Below, in pieces: positions 31,791 to 42,030 of a stretch of 64,000 nt of DNA. The stretch covers positions 59,805,851-59,869,850 of the forward strand of contig CM038044.1 of assembly GCA_021397845.1 (NCBI GenBank), given 5' to 3'. The translations under genes were made by a program, and so were the position numbers. The DNA is from Areca catechu. Lineage: Eukaryota; Streptophyta; Magnoliopsida; Arecales; Arecaceae. Position 1 is the first letter of the stretch. Each line of letters begins with the position of its first letter. Under the pieces are notes generated by a model. That model saw only the letters and a list, made by a program, of their open reading frames with translations. It made no database searches and had not been told where the DNA came from.

Positions 31791-32840
31791 TTGCAACTTC
31801 AGTCTACTCTTCTTCATAATTGGAGTCCTTTCTATCACTCCAGGTGGCCATCATTGCTTTCTTCCTTAACTTCTTCCTTGACTTCTTTAGGAGAGGGCCA
31901 TCGAATTTGTAGTGACCCGGCTTCTTGCACTCGAAGCATATAGGTATTTCCTTCTCCTTTTCTTTTTTCTTTTCTTTCTCTTTTTCTTTTTCCTTTTCTT
32001 TATTTGATTAAAATTTCTTCTTGTAAGGGAACTTCCTCCTCTTCATGAATCTTCTAAATTTCCTAGCAAAGAGAGCTTCTTCACTTTCATCATCTTTTTC
32101 CTCTTTGGACTCATCGATTGAGGATTCTTCTTGTATATTTGATTTGAATGCAATCCTCTTATTCTTTTTATCCATGTCGATTGACTTTTGCTTCAAATTT
32201 AGCTCATAAGTCATAAACGATCCAGTCAGCTGCTCTAATTGTAGCTTGTCAACGTCCTTTGCTTCTTGGATGGCAATCACCTTCGGATCCCACGATGTTG
32301 GAAGTGACCTGAGGATTTTATTTACAAGATCAGCATTAGACATTACTTTTCCTAGACTTCTCATTCCATTTACAATATTTGTAAATCTAGTGTACATTTC
32401 AGCGATAGACTTATTAGGCTCCATTCGGATCATTTCATAAGTATGCACTAACATGTTCACCATAGTATTTTTCACTTGATCGGTACCCTTATGGATAACT
32501 TCAAGTGTGTCCCATATTTCTTTGGCTGAAGTGCAAGTAGATATCCTATTAAATTCACTAGGATCTAATATACAATAAAGGAGATTCATTGCCTTAGCAT
32601 TGATCTCAGATTGCTTAATGTCATTTTCATCCCAATTCTCTTCTAGCTTTGGGATGGAAACACCATTAACTACAATCGAAAGAATATATGGACCTTTATC
32701 AACTACTCTCCATAAATTATAATCAATAGAATGCATATAAATTCTTACCTAGTTTTCCATATGTATAATTTGATCCATTAAAAAATGGAGGTCTATTTGA
32801 GGCTTGTCCCTCAATTACACTAGTACCAATTGGGGCTGCC
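31791..32840 (-). pseudogene. gag: Element Y gag, N-terminal part
   Basis: ATG at 32840 (AAPIGTS, then NRPPFFNGSNYTY). After a frame change, 32736-32008 is open for 242 codons (YNLWRVVDKGPY, NAKAMNLLYCILDPSEFNRISTCTSAKEIWDTLEVIHKGT, SLPTSWDPKVIAIQEAKDV, KRRKFPYKKKF). A Lys/Glu low-complexity run and a knuckle follow, in which the last Cys reads Gly (CFECKKPGHYKFDG). It is a UBN2-type copia gag. Confidence 0.88.
31935..32012 (-). repeat. Polypyrimidine low-complexity tract in Y gag
   Basis: A run of CTTTT/TTCCTT units on the plus strand encodes a (K/E)n stretch on the minus strand, just before the zinc knuckle. It is a typical unstable low-complexity sequence. Confidence 0.7.
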
Positions 32841-32883
32841 ATAGATCTTTACTCAAGATGGTAAAGTCTATAAACTAAGAACA

Positions 32884-32897
32884 GGGCTCTGATACCA
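32884..32897 (-). other. Element Y primer-binding site
   Basis: On the minus strand TGGTATCAGAGCCC starts two bases after the LTR end GGGCAACA. It is a perfect match to the plant initiator tRNA-Met complement core. It fixes the 5' LTR of Y at the high-coordinate end. Confidence 0.92.
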
Positions 32898-32899
32898 CT

Positions 32900-34463
32900 T
32901 GTTGCCCAGTAAGCAACCCAAGAGGGGGGGTTAATTGGGTCTCTAAAAAATAATTACTTGATGCAATGCAATAGTATATAATCCAATCCAATAATTAATC
33001 AAGATTTTATGAATTCAAATGCAATGCTCTTAAGTAAACGTGTAGTGAAAATAAAGAGAATAAATGTAAGAGCAAGTAGAGAAGACAAGCAACCACAAAG
33101 ATAAAGAAGTATAGTGTTCGATGCTATCCAACGCACCTACATCAACTCCCTAAGATCTCCTTGAAAATTCACTATAATCTCAACTAATTATAGTCGATTA
33201 GTTTTTCGAGCTCACTAATCAAAACCCAACTTGTTTTCACATGGCTTACTAGTCAAAACCTTACTTGGTTTTATGGGCTAACCAAGAACCTAAATGATTT
33301 TAAGTCTCACCACCAACCTTCATTGGTTTTCCAGGCTAACCAAGAACCTAATTAGTTTTCAAAGGCTCACCAATAACCTCCCTTGGTTTTGTAATAGGTT
33401 AACCAAGAACCCTTACAATAAATGATAGTTTGAAGTAAAGAGAATAAAAGCTTTCTAATAAAAAGTGGGTATCTCTTTGAAGCTCGATGTAGTGATGCTT
33501 TCAACTTGATGAAGCCTCTTTGATTGCTCAAGAATGGATGATCTTTAATGCTCTTGATAGTTTGGAGGTTTGCTTTTGCTTGAGAGTGGTTGAACTTTAA
33601 TGAATAGGAGTGATGCTCTACCTTTTTTCTTTTCTCTTGGATATTTTTATTTCATTTCCATCAATAATATATCTTTAGATTTGATTTGGAGCATATAAAT
33701 ACCTTTCCAAGGCCTCAATTCTGGTTTCTAGCCATTGAACTCAAAAATCTAGCCATTGGGGGTGAAAAGAGACAAGTTTTACGTTTGAAAATCTAGCTGT
33801 TACTATTTTCAGAACTTTATATGTCGACACTTCAGGTTGTGAGTCGACACTTCAAGTCGACACTTGAACTTCTTGAGTCGACACCCAGTTCAAATATCCT
33901 CAATCTGGCTTTCTGAAAATCTCAGATGTGTTGACACTTTTTTAAGTGAGTCGACACTTTGAGTCAACACTTCATATCCATGTGTCAACACTTCTGTAGT
34001 TCTTCATCTTCAGCAAGTTCTGTGACTTAAAAATCTCTGGCGATGAGCTGATCCATATGTCGACACTTTGACTCGACACTTCAAGTCCATGTGTTGATAC
34101 TTCAATCATGCCATCTGAAACTTTCTTTGCATACCGGCTTGAGTCGACACTTCACTATCGTGTGTCGATAGTTGGTATCATGTGTCGACATTTTGAGTCG
34201 ACACCTTACTAAGATCTTCACAAAAATACTTGAACTTGTATTGAACCAAATTTATATCTCACTTAGGTATCCATTCAAGCAAACTTTGACTGTCCAAGTC
34301 TTCTTTGAGCAGATCTTTTATCTAAACTTGGCTTCTTCAATCAAACAATCTTTTTCAAATTTATGAACACCTTTTTTAATAAAAATACACTTCAAAGAAA
34401 TCACTAGTACTCAACTTATACTTAACCATTTTGCTTTTCATCAAAATAATAACAGAGTCAACA
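32900..34463 (-). repeat. Element Y 5' LTR
   Basis: 1564 bp. On the minus strand it starts TGTTGACTCT and ends CTGGGCAACA, and is followed by the primer site. It contains the GTGTCGACAC-type cluster (about 33820-34205) and the ACCAAGAACC/GGTTTT repeat array (about 33225-33420). Many point differences from the 3' LTR show that it is not recent. Confidence 0.93.
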
Positions 34464-35593
34464 AGGTGAAAGAGCCAGTGATATTCTAAGTCTAGTATAT
34501 ACTGATGTATGTGGATCTATGAATATCAGTGCAAGAGGTGGGTATGATTATTTCATTATGTTTATAGATGATCTTTCGAGATAAGTTTATGTCTACCTGA
34601 TGAGATAAAAATCTGATTCATTTGAAATGTTCAAACGTTATCGTAATGAAGTTGAATAATAAACTAGAAAATTTATTAAAACCCTTCGAACAGATCAAGG
34701 TGGTGAATATCTTTTCAGTGAGTTTCTGACTTATCTTGAGGAGAATGGGATTCTCTCTCAATGGACTCCTCCGGGGATACCACAGTAAAATGGTGTGTCT
34801 GAAAGATGGAATCGAACTCTGTTAGACATGATTTGATCCATGATAGGCTTAGCAGGTCTGCCTAAATCCTTTTAGGGATATGCTCTTGAGTCAGTATCCT
34901 ACCTTCTAAATAGAGTTTCAAGTAAGTCCGTTAATAAAACACCATATGAGATATAGACTGGACAAAAGCCAACTCTATCTCACCTTCGAGTTTGGGGGTG
35001 TCCGGCTTATGTCAGATATTTGAAGATAGATAAGCTAGGACCTAAGTCTGATAGGTATCTTTTTGTTGGGTATCCCAAATAATCCAAAGGATATTATTTC
35101 TATCTACTTGAGGAACAAAAGTTATTCGTCAGTCTTAGGGCAACTTTTTTAAAAAGGGAGTACCTTGGTGAAGGCACTCAAGCTATTGAGATTGAACTTG
35201 GAAAAGTTCAATAGATAGAAGAACCTTCTTACTCTAAGGCCACTATAGAACCAGATTTGATTGGATCAGATCCAGAGCCCATAGTGTAACCATTATGGAG
35301 ATCTGGTAGTGTACCATGTCAACCGGATAAATCCTATGATTTCTTGGTTCGAGATGGTGATCCTGTTGAGCTCGATGAAAACAATGAGGATCCGATCACC
35401 TATATGGACGCAATGTCAAGGTTTGATTCTGAGTCATGGCTGGAAGCCATGAAATCCAAAATGGATTCCATGGACATTGGTTGATCCACCTGAAGGGATA
35501 AAATCCATTAGGTGCAAGTGGATCTTCAAGAGGAAGTGGGGTGTAGATGAGCAGGTGGAGACCTATAAGCTTGTCTGGTTGCCAAGGGATATC
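34464..35593 (+). pseudogene. Element X integrase core and RT start
   Basis: Continues the frame left at 8043. Visible features are SLVYTDVCGSMNISARGGYDYFIMFIDDLSR (first D), TLRTDQGGEY (second D, near 34685), a YLLNRVSSKSVNKTPYEI block and LRVWGCPAYV. The RT N-terminus follows (DPITYMDAMSRFDSESWLEAMKSKMDSM, CKWIFKRK-like text), ending at AKGY, where the gypsy-type solo LTR enters. At least eight stops interrupt it. It is the middle of the X pol. Confidence 0.85.
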
Positions 35594-37039
35594 TGATACG
35601 GGACTAATATGCATGCAATTCTTTTTGTATGTTTTATATGTAGGGTTAGGTGATTAATTCCCGAATTTCAGATCAAAATTAGTTATAGAGAATTTTTTAT
35701 GAGTTTTTGAAGCCAAGCATGCAGATTAGAACCTAGAAAAGTACTAAAGAAGGATCGCCGGGGCTGAGAAGCCTCGGTTAGGGCAAATTCTCCTACAATA
35801 TAATTACTGGAGGTAGAGGGCGTGTGCCTGACAATGTCTGAAGCACCCGGTAAAAATCGTAGCAAAGGGATCTCTCGTTCCTCGATGGATGCGGCCTGGA
35901 AAACCGAGCCAAAGACCCGCGGATACCCGGCTTTCTGCTTGGTGGTCCGATTGAGGCTTGGTTGGAGTCGTTGGATTCGTAGGAACTCGGGGACCTGCAA
36001 ACGACCTGTCAGGGGTTAGAAAACTCAAAGAAGATCAAGAAAATAAAGGAAAATAGCAAAGGGAAGAAAGTTTTGGAGGGGGCTGGAAGGATGGTTGGCG
36101 GCAGGAAGATGGTTGCAAACACCGGGAAGAAGAACTCTCAAACCCCTTTATGCACACAGCAGGGTAACAGTCAAAGCAATAGAAGAACTCAAGGTTTATT
36201 TCATATCAAAAATCTCTCTTCATACAAGAGGCTAGGGTCCTTTAAATAGACCCTTAACCTTGGGCTCCAAGTAAGGGCACATAAGTCTTTACATAAGAAT
36301 CCTTTTCCCTCTCAAACCCTAGCTAGAAAATAAGAAAACATTAGGTAGAAAAATCCCTAAAAATTCTCTTGACTTAGCCAACACTCCAAGGAAACCTAGG
36401 GGGGCGTGTTGGGCTTCTATGAGCAGCAAGAGGCCGGCCCAAAGGGGCTCGGGTGCATGGGTTTGGGCCTTTGAAAGCTGGGGTGGCCTAGTAGCCAGGT
36501 AGCAGGAATATTCCCTGGTATCTTGCTTCTTAGGGGCTTGGGCTTGGCACCTGGGCTTGATTTCTTTGGACTAGGATGAAGATGGACCTTTAAAATCATG
36601 GATGCCTTGGTATATGAATATATTTTAGCATCTAGAAGGGAATCTAGGCATCTGGAGGGCATCTGCAAGGAATCAGAGTTTTCTGAATTCTCCTCCTAGG
36701 GTCTTTAAATCTTCAAGCTGGGTTGGACATGGGCTATACTTCCATGTCTTTAATCTGGTTGGACTTGGTCTTCACTTGTATGATGTGGTCTTGAGTCTTC
36801 AATATGGTTGAATAGGACTCAAAAAATAAAATTAGCTCGACATGATCTGACTAATACTAGACTGAACTAGCTCAACATGAGCTGACTAGTACAGAACTGA
36901 AACTCAAAATACTCAAATAACAACTAAAATGGACTCAGATAGGCTAAGCCCTTATTACAGATGGACTCATAATTATTGATCAATTCATAGAGGGTTAAAA
37001 AGCCTCTATCTTATTCTGGTGCCTTTGGTGTCCCCACCA
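35594..37039 (-). mobile_element. Gypsy-type solo LTR
   Basis: 1446 bp without internal coding sequence. On the minus strand it starts TGGTGGGGACACC, like the G1 LTR, and ends AGTCCCGTATCA. TSD-like flanks are ATATC (35589-35593) and GTATC (37040-37044). Removing it restores the X reading frame exactly. TATA-like CTATTTAAAGGACCC (minus) lies at about 36237-36251, matching the G1 LTR. A solo LTR is the usual product of recombination between two LTRs. Confidence 0.85.
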
Positions 37040-37080
37040 GTATCATCAGCATTATGGTATTAACTATAATGAGATATTTT
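37040..37080 (+). pseudogene. Element X reverse transcriptase, 41-bp fragment
   Basis: This short piece reads in frame HYGINYNEIF, the RT motif that follows AKGY at 35593 and precedes SLVVMLKSIQ at 47155. It is isolated between the gypsy-type solo LTR and V. Confidence 0.85.
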
Positions 37081-37886
37081 TGAAAGGGATATGCCCTACA
37101 AGCCAATCTATGTTGTATCTCCCAAATCATTGTAATTGACAATTTTCTAAATAAAGGCATTATTTTTCATCATACGCTGTGTTTATATTATGATGAACCC
37201 CATAGATTAGGGCTATGATTTTAGGGTTATGATGAGATCATACAAGTGAGACCTAAAATCTTAAAACCTTAATCTAAAGTATTCCTAGTCAAAAGAAGCC
37301 TGAGTAGGGGATCAGGGATTTCCGGTAAGACTAGCACATCCCATGTATACTGGAAAGGGTGAGTGCTCTCACAGTCATTTGTGTATGACACTAATACTGG
37401 GATGTGGGTGCTCATTGGAGAATGAGTTCACTGATATGATCCAACTTGAGAACATCTAATGGAGTCTTAGCTACATGTCAATAGAAGGTTCTCATAGTGG
37501 GAGTGGTACAAGTAATCTTTTGACCTGAGACTGCCATAAGTACCTTATGTACACGAACCCATTCTTTGGTTCAATCCTAATCATGGCACTGAGTCATGCA
37601 CAGGATTGATACTGGGAATGGTGAATTGGATATGAAGGTAATGAGTAGGTCAACAAGGAATCGATCACTCTTAGTAAGAGGAGATTGCATCCAGCTAGTT
37701 AACAATTGGATGATGATTCAGGGAATCTTTGATCAAAGTAAAGATATTAGAGATGGTTTCTAATATCAAGATAATTGAATCATTGATATAAGATTAAGCT
37801 AGAAATAAATATAATATTGGATTTGACATATATCCATATCCATAATTATATTTTTGGGTGCAGGCTGATCGAAAGATTTAATTGTA

Positions 37887-38074
37887 CGGTAACACTCTAC
37901 TGAAGGGTAATTTTGGTATTTCACCAGAATTTCCAAATCTTCTAGGTAGACATGACACGTTGCTAGACGTCATTGTCTTACGGTAACATCTCTACTGAAG
38001 GGTAATTTTGGTATTTCACCAGAATTTCCAAATCTTCTAGGTAGACATGACACGTTGCTAGACGTCAGTCTTGT
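37887..38074 (+). repeat. 94-bp tandem duplication in V 5' LTR
   Basis: Two near-identical units each begin CGGTAACA and run through GGGTAATTTTGGTATTTCACC to CGTTGCTAGACGTCA. The V 3' LTR has one unit (about 45526-45615). This duplication accounts for nearly all of the 92-bp length difference between the two LTRs. Confidence 0.9.
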
Positions 38075-38492
38075 CTTGTGGGTTGATCAAATTCAAAGAT
38101 CATTTATTAGGATGAGTCCTAATTGATCAAATCGGGTAAGCCCGGTTTGACCTAAATCGATTAGAAAGAGTTCTAATCAAATTAGGTCAACTTGTATTCG
38201 AACCCACTGCTGGCTAGATGTGGAACCCAATGGGTCACGCACTTAAGATGATTGATCAAGAGTTTAATTTGAAATTAAATCATCTTTGCAGGATAACACT
38301 CTAGCAGGTGTTGCAAACCCTAGCTTCTATTCGAATCGGATTCGAATTAGGGTTCCGGATTGGTTCAAATTAGGTTCTAATTGGACCTAATTAGACCCTA
38401 ATTATGAAAATAGGATTATGGATAACCCTATTGGCTAGCCATGTAACTTGTCTAGCCTCCCCACCCACCCCCCTTGCAATTTCATGCCAAAT

Positions 38493-38560
38493 GCCAAGAG
38501 TCCATGTGCATATGGACTCTTGGCGCGCCATTTGGAAGAGTCCATGGCGCATGGACTCTT
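38493..38560 (+). repeat. Two inverted repeats in V 5' LTR
   Basis: GCCAAGAGTCCAT (38493-38505) pairs perfectly with ATGGACTCTTGGC (38512-38524) around a 6-nt loop. AAGAGTCCAT (38536-38545) pairs with ATGGACTCTT (38551-38560) around a 5-nt loop. Both are followed by GCGCGCC. They recur in the 3' LTR (about 46034-46101), where one arm base has changed, and a related palindrome lies in the solo LTR at 52978-52997. Confidence 0.9.
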
Positions 38561-39604
38561 GGCGCGCCCCACTTAATTCTCCGATGATTTTATTTGGGGT
38601 GGCCTCCTTTCTTAAGAATTAGCGCCTCACCTGTGTGCCCTTGGATGGGAATCCAATGGCTGGAAAGTTTTTAAGAAAGAAGAAAAATGCTAACTCTTCC
38701 CAGGCGCGCGAAATAACATCTCTTCGGAGATTAAAAGTCGCGACCCCTTTCTTTTAAAACACCGTGGCTTTTTCTTTAAGAAAGGCCATGGGATTTAATC
38801 TGAAGGGCCGTGAGAAAGTGGGAAGGGGCGTGAGAAATTGAGAAAGGCGTGAGAAGGAGTTTACGGAGAGTTTTGAAGGCGCCTCTCTGAAAACTATTTA
38901 AGGCGCAGGAAAAATCAGAACTCGGGTTATGTGTTTTTCTTTTATTCCTTCTTCCTCTCCTGAAGACTCTTTTATTCTTTTCTTGCTCTTGCACTGTTTT
39001 CTTTACAGAGTACACCTCTGTCGAAACTCTGCTACTGAACAAGAATAAGAGAAAAAGTCTCCGACGGTAAAGGAAAGAAAGGAGTTCTGATTTGTTCCTT
39101 TCTTTCTTACATTAAGACATCATTGTCTTAATTTCTCCTCCAACTTAAGACAAGCCTATGTCCTCTTAGGACAAGGTCTTTTCTTTAAGACAAGGGTGTC
39201 TAAAGGTCCAAGGTCTTAGTGGAAGGAGGAGAAGAGGTCAAGGAAAGGGAGGCAAGCTCTTGTGTGGAGGAATTCAAGCCATAGTCCAAGCAATTGAGTT
39301 CTAGGAAGAAGAACTCAATAGAAGGAACCATTGAAAAGAAGATAGAGTTGTCTTGATCATTGCTCTATGTGGATCACCATTGGAGGGTGGACATTTGGAT
39401 GCCTGGTGAATTCAATCACCCCCTTCAACATCAAACTTTATTGGAATTAGCGATTACAGGTTGGTACCCTAATTCTAACAATGTAAGTTTATATGTTCAT
39501 TATATGTTTTAATCCTGAATAAGGAGATCTTGGCTAAGGGATTATGGTGCCAATTTCATCATTTTGAAATTACACTTCCGCTGCGGTGCACAGGATTTCC
39601 AACA

Positions 39605-39618
39605 GTGGTATCAGAGCC
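39605..39618 (+). other. Element V primer-binding site
   Basis: GTGGTATCAGAGCC directly follows the LTR end CCAACA. It matches the initiator tRNA-Met complement and fixes the LTR boundary. Confidence 0.93.
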
Positions 39619-40290
39619 ATCCTTATTGCAGTTAAAAACATATGAAAATTATTTATATGTGTTTTTGTTGTAGTATCGCAATTAGGGTTTTAAACCCTTG
39701 AATGCTGATACACTTAGCATAATTTATGGGATGCATATATGATAGGTATTGTTTTGATGTATGCCGCTAGTTAGGGTTTTTCACTCAAACCCTAATTATT
39801 ATAGAGATATGATTAGTTTTGAAGTCATCATACTGAAATAAGGTTGCCCTGGCATAATGGTGGATCCATTATGTGGTAAATGGTAGTCCTAGTATAATGA
39901 CACACTTAGCACATATATGTTTATCAGAGTGATATGATTGTGATATGTTCTATAAGAATGTGCTGGTAATTTTATAAAGCCCTCTTCTTAAAATTATATT
40001 AATTCATAGTATATTTAACTAATAAGCATCACTAGTCATGATGAACAATTGATCATTCGGTGTCTAGAAAGGTGGTTCTGGGAAGGTAAAGAGAATCGTG
40101 GTTTTTAATTGGTTCCGTTGACTGACCTGGCCAATTTTTATTGATGTCTAGGAAAGCAACGGGGGGATTCCCACATCTCTTCCACTTGCCTGGCCGATTT
40201 GATTATATTTAAATCTTGACTTAAATGCTTAGTGTTAAAAAAATACTTTATATTGGCCTTCCTTCATGCTGGATCATTATTGTGTTTTGA

Positions 40291-40333
40291 ACCACATTAG
40301 GTTTGTTGTGTTATCTGCAAGACCTAATATGGT
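40291..40333 (+). other. V leader hairpin 1 (constant loop)
   Basis: Arms ACCACATTAGGT (40291-40302) and ACCTAATATGGT (40322-40333) pair at 11 of 12 positions. The loop is TTGTTGTGTTATCTGCAAG, 19 nt (40303-40321). It is the first of four hairpins sharing this loop. Confidence 0.85.
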
Positions 40334-40381
40334 GATTGACATAATATTGGCCTAGTGCATAGATATGCTTACAGTATATTT

Positions 40382-40422
40382 AGTATAATGCCTTGTTGTG
40401 TTATCTGCAAGGGCATTATATT
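40382..40422 (+). other. V leader hairpin 2 (constant loop)
   Basis: Arms TATAATGCC (40384-40392) and GGCATTATA (40412-40420) pair perfectly, extended by a G-U and an A-U pair at the base. The loop at 40393-40411 is identical to loop 1. An outer ACAGT/ACTGT pairing may extend it beyond an internal loop. Confidence 0.85.
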
Positions 40423-40452
40423 TGAATACTGACTGTATAGAAATGAAAGGGT

Positions 40453-40520
40453 CTTGACTTAACTAGAACATTATGGTTTGTTATGCTTTCTGCAAGACTT
40501 ATAATGTTCTAGAGGTCAAG
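40453..40520 (+). other. V leader hairpin 3 (constant loop)
   Basis: Arms AGAACATTAT (40465-40474) and ATAATGTTCT (40501-40510) pair perfectly. GGT/ACT continues to the loop with one bulge, and an outer CTTGAC/GTCAAG pair (40453-40458 and 40515-40520) extends it. The loop is TTGTTATGCTTTCTGCAAG (40478-40496), differing from loop 1 at three sites. Confidence 0.85.
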
Positions 40521-40570
40521 TTATTTTTGAGAATTATATGAGATATAATTGGAAGAGTTTCCTACCTTTG

Positions 40571-40617
40571 AACTTATAAAAGATTTGTTATGTTATCTGC
40601 AAGATCTTTTATAAGTT
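40571..40617 (+). other. V leader hairpin 4 (constant loop)
   Basis: Arms AACTTATAAAAGAT (40571-40584) and ATCTTTTATAAGTT (40604-40617) pair perfectly over 14 bp. The loop is TTGTTATGTTATCTGCAAG (40585-40603), differing from loop 1 at one site. It is the strongest of the four. Confidence 0.9.
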
Positions 40618-40794
40618 ATTAGGATCTCAATCTCACTAAGAAAAATCGATCAGGGTTCTTCTCGATTATCATAGTGAGGGCTATGATTTTTGATAAAATA
40701 GTGGGAGACATAATTAAATTGAAGACCTAATTTAATTATGTAAGTCATTTCATGGTTGTTTGCTTATGTATTGTTCTTTATTAAATGTAGATAA

Positions 40795-41640
40795 ATGGCA
40801 TCTTCATTATCACTGCGAAGCATCTTAGATACCAACAAACTGACTGGTCCAAACTATATGGACTGGTTGAGAAACTTAAAGATTGTACTGAGTTCAGAAA
40901 AACTTTCTTATATTCTTGATACCCCTAGTCTTAATCCACTAGGGGATGATGCCACACAGGAAGATATGGCCACATACAAAATGTGGCAGAATGACTCCCT
41001 CACTGTCAAGTGTATCATACTGGCCTCTATGACCAATGAGTTACAGAGGCAGCATGAAAGTATTGGTACTCAATCCATAATGCTCAATTTAAAAGAGCTT
41101 TATGGAGAACAAAGCAGAACTGCTAGATACGAAATATCTAAGTAGTTATTCCATGCTAGGATGATAGAGGGAACATCTGTTCAGGATCATGTTCTGAAGG
41201 TAATTGACTTAATCACTAGATTGGGTGAATTAGGTTTTATTATGGATGGGGAGCTGAATCAGGATTTAATCCTGCAATCACTCCCGGAGTCATTTTCTCA
41301 GTTTGTCTTGAATTATCATATGAACAAACTGAACACTTCCTTGCCTGAGCTATTAAATATGTTAAAAATAGCAGATAGCCATGTTAAGAAAGAAAAGGCT
41401 CCACTTCTTCTTGTTGATAAGACCAATAAGAAGAAATCAGGCAAAAAGGGTTTTAGTAGGAGGCTAAACCCTAAGGGTGGCATCAATAAGAATAAGAAAG
41501 GAAAGAAGGCCTCAAAACAGTCAACCTGTTTCTTTTGCGGCAAAGCGGGACATTGGAAAAGGAATTGCAAGGCTTACCTTGCAACTGTGAAGCCTGGTGT
41601 GTCAGATGCACCAAAAGGTATGTATGAGATACATACTATA
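40795..41640 (+). pseudogene. gag: Element V gag
   Basis: ATG at 40795 after the leader. The capsid region reads LDTNKLTGPNYMDWLRNLKIVL, and an in-frame stop occurs at 41143. The frame resumes and reads to LNQDLILQSLPESFSQFVLNYHMNK, a Lys-rich basic stretch, and a complete zinc knuckle CFFCGKAGHWKRNC (about 41527-41568). The capsid and knuckle are typical of copia Gag. Apart from the one stop the protein looks whole. Confidence 0.9.
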
Positions 41641-42030
41641 TTGACATTAAATTCGTCTATATCAAATACTTGGGTATTGGATACCGCTTGTGGTTACCAT
41701 ATATGCAAATCTTTACAGGACCTCCACAAGCTTAAAGTATTGAAGGAAGGCGACTTCAATCTCTACGGTGCTAGTGGTGATATCATCTAAGCAGAAGCTG
41801 TAGGGACCTATATTCTGAAGTTGCCTTCAGGGAAGATCTTGGAGTTAGAAAATTGTTACTATATGCCAAAGATTATTAGGAACATTATATCTATTCCTTT
41901 GTTATTAAAACAAGGATATGTAATGGATGTAACGAGCACTGGTTGCTCGAAATGTTATCTAATAAAATTATTTGTTCAGGCATATTTAGCAATGGGCTCT
42001 TAACTCTTTCTTCTAATGAAAGTGTTTTTC
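41641..42030 (+). pseudogene. Element V aspartic protease
   Basis: Continues in the gag frame: WVLDTACGYHICKS (active-site D-T present; the usual third residue Gly reads Ala), LYGASGDII, then a stop at 41788. After it come PSGKILELENCYYMPKIIRNIISIPLL and a frame change near 41950. The family protease cleaves the Gag-Pol polyprotein. Confidence 0.85.

Larger units (their letters stand above)
8044..34463 (-). mobile_element. Element Y, nested Sirevirus-like copia retrotransposon
   Basis: A complete but decayed minus-strand element inserted in X integrase. LTRs lie at both ends (8044-9617 and 32900-34463), with TSD-like flanks AAGTG (8039-8043) and AGGTG (34464-34468), 4 of 5 matching. Reading the minus strand: 5' LTR, tRNA-Met-type primer site, gag, protease, integrase (interrupted by Z), RT, RNase H, spacer, extra ORF, polypurine tracts, 3' LTR. 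Without Z the element would be about 11.2 kb. All coding parts carry stops or frameshifts. Confidence 0.9.
37081..39604 (+). repeat. Element V 5' LTR
   Basis: 2524 bp, TGAAAGGGAT...GATTTCCAACA. It contains a 94-bp direct tandem duplication (37887-37980 and 37981-38074) that is single in the 3' LTR. Two strong GC-rich inverted repeats lie at 38493-38560, TATA-like CTATTTAAGGCGC at about 38895, and a GACAAGG/GACATTGTCTTA-rich stretch at 39110-39200. Confidence 0.95.
39619..40794 (+). other. Element V 5' leader (untranslated)
   Basis: A 1.18-kb leader between primer site and gag ATG with no credible ORF. It includes two GCCTGGCCRATTT-like boxes (about 40127 and 40189). In its last 500 bp lies the four-hairpin array described separately. 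Retrotransposon leaders normally hold packaging and dimerisation signals. Confidence 0.75.

Noticed and set aside
35594..37045. TGATAC...GTATCA inverted ends as a DNA transposon
   Set aside because: Moving the right end to 37039 gives TG...CA ends, a TSD-like repeat, similarity to the G1 LTR and an exact host frame. A solo LTR explains it better.
38518..38568. GGCGCGCC sites as a sign of cloning vector sequence
   Set aside because: They occur inside both V LTRs as part of natural inverted repeats, with decay in one copy. No vector sequence is near.
38776..39042. Minus-strand ORF in the V 5' LTR, repeated at 46321-46587
   Set aside because: It is conserved only because the two LTRs are copies. 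No domain, and it overlaps the promoter region.
40291..40617. CRISPR-like array (regularly spaced 19-nt repeat)
   Set aside because: Only four copies, spacing 85-107 bp, each within its own inverted repeat, in a plant retrotransposon leader. It does not have the repeat/spacer form of CRISPR.
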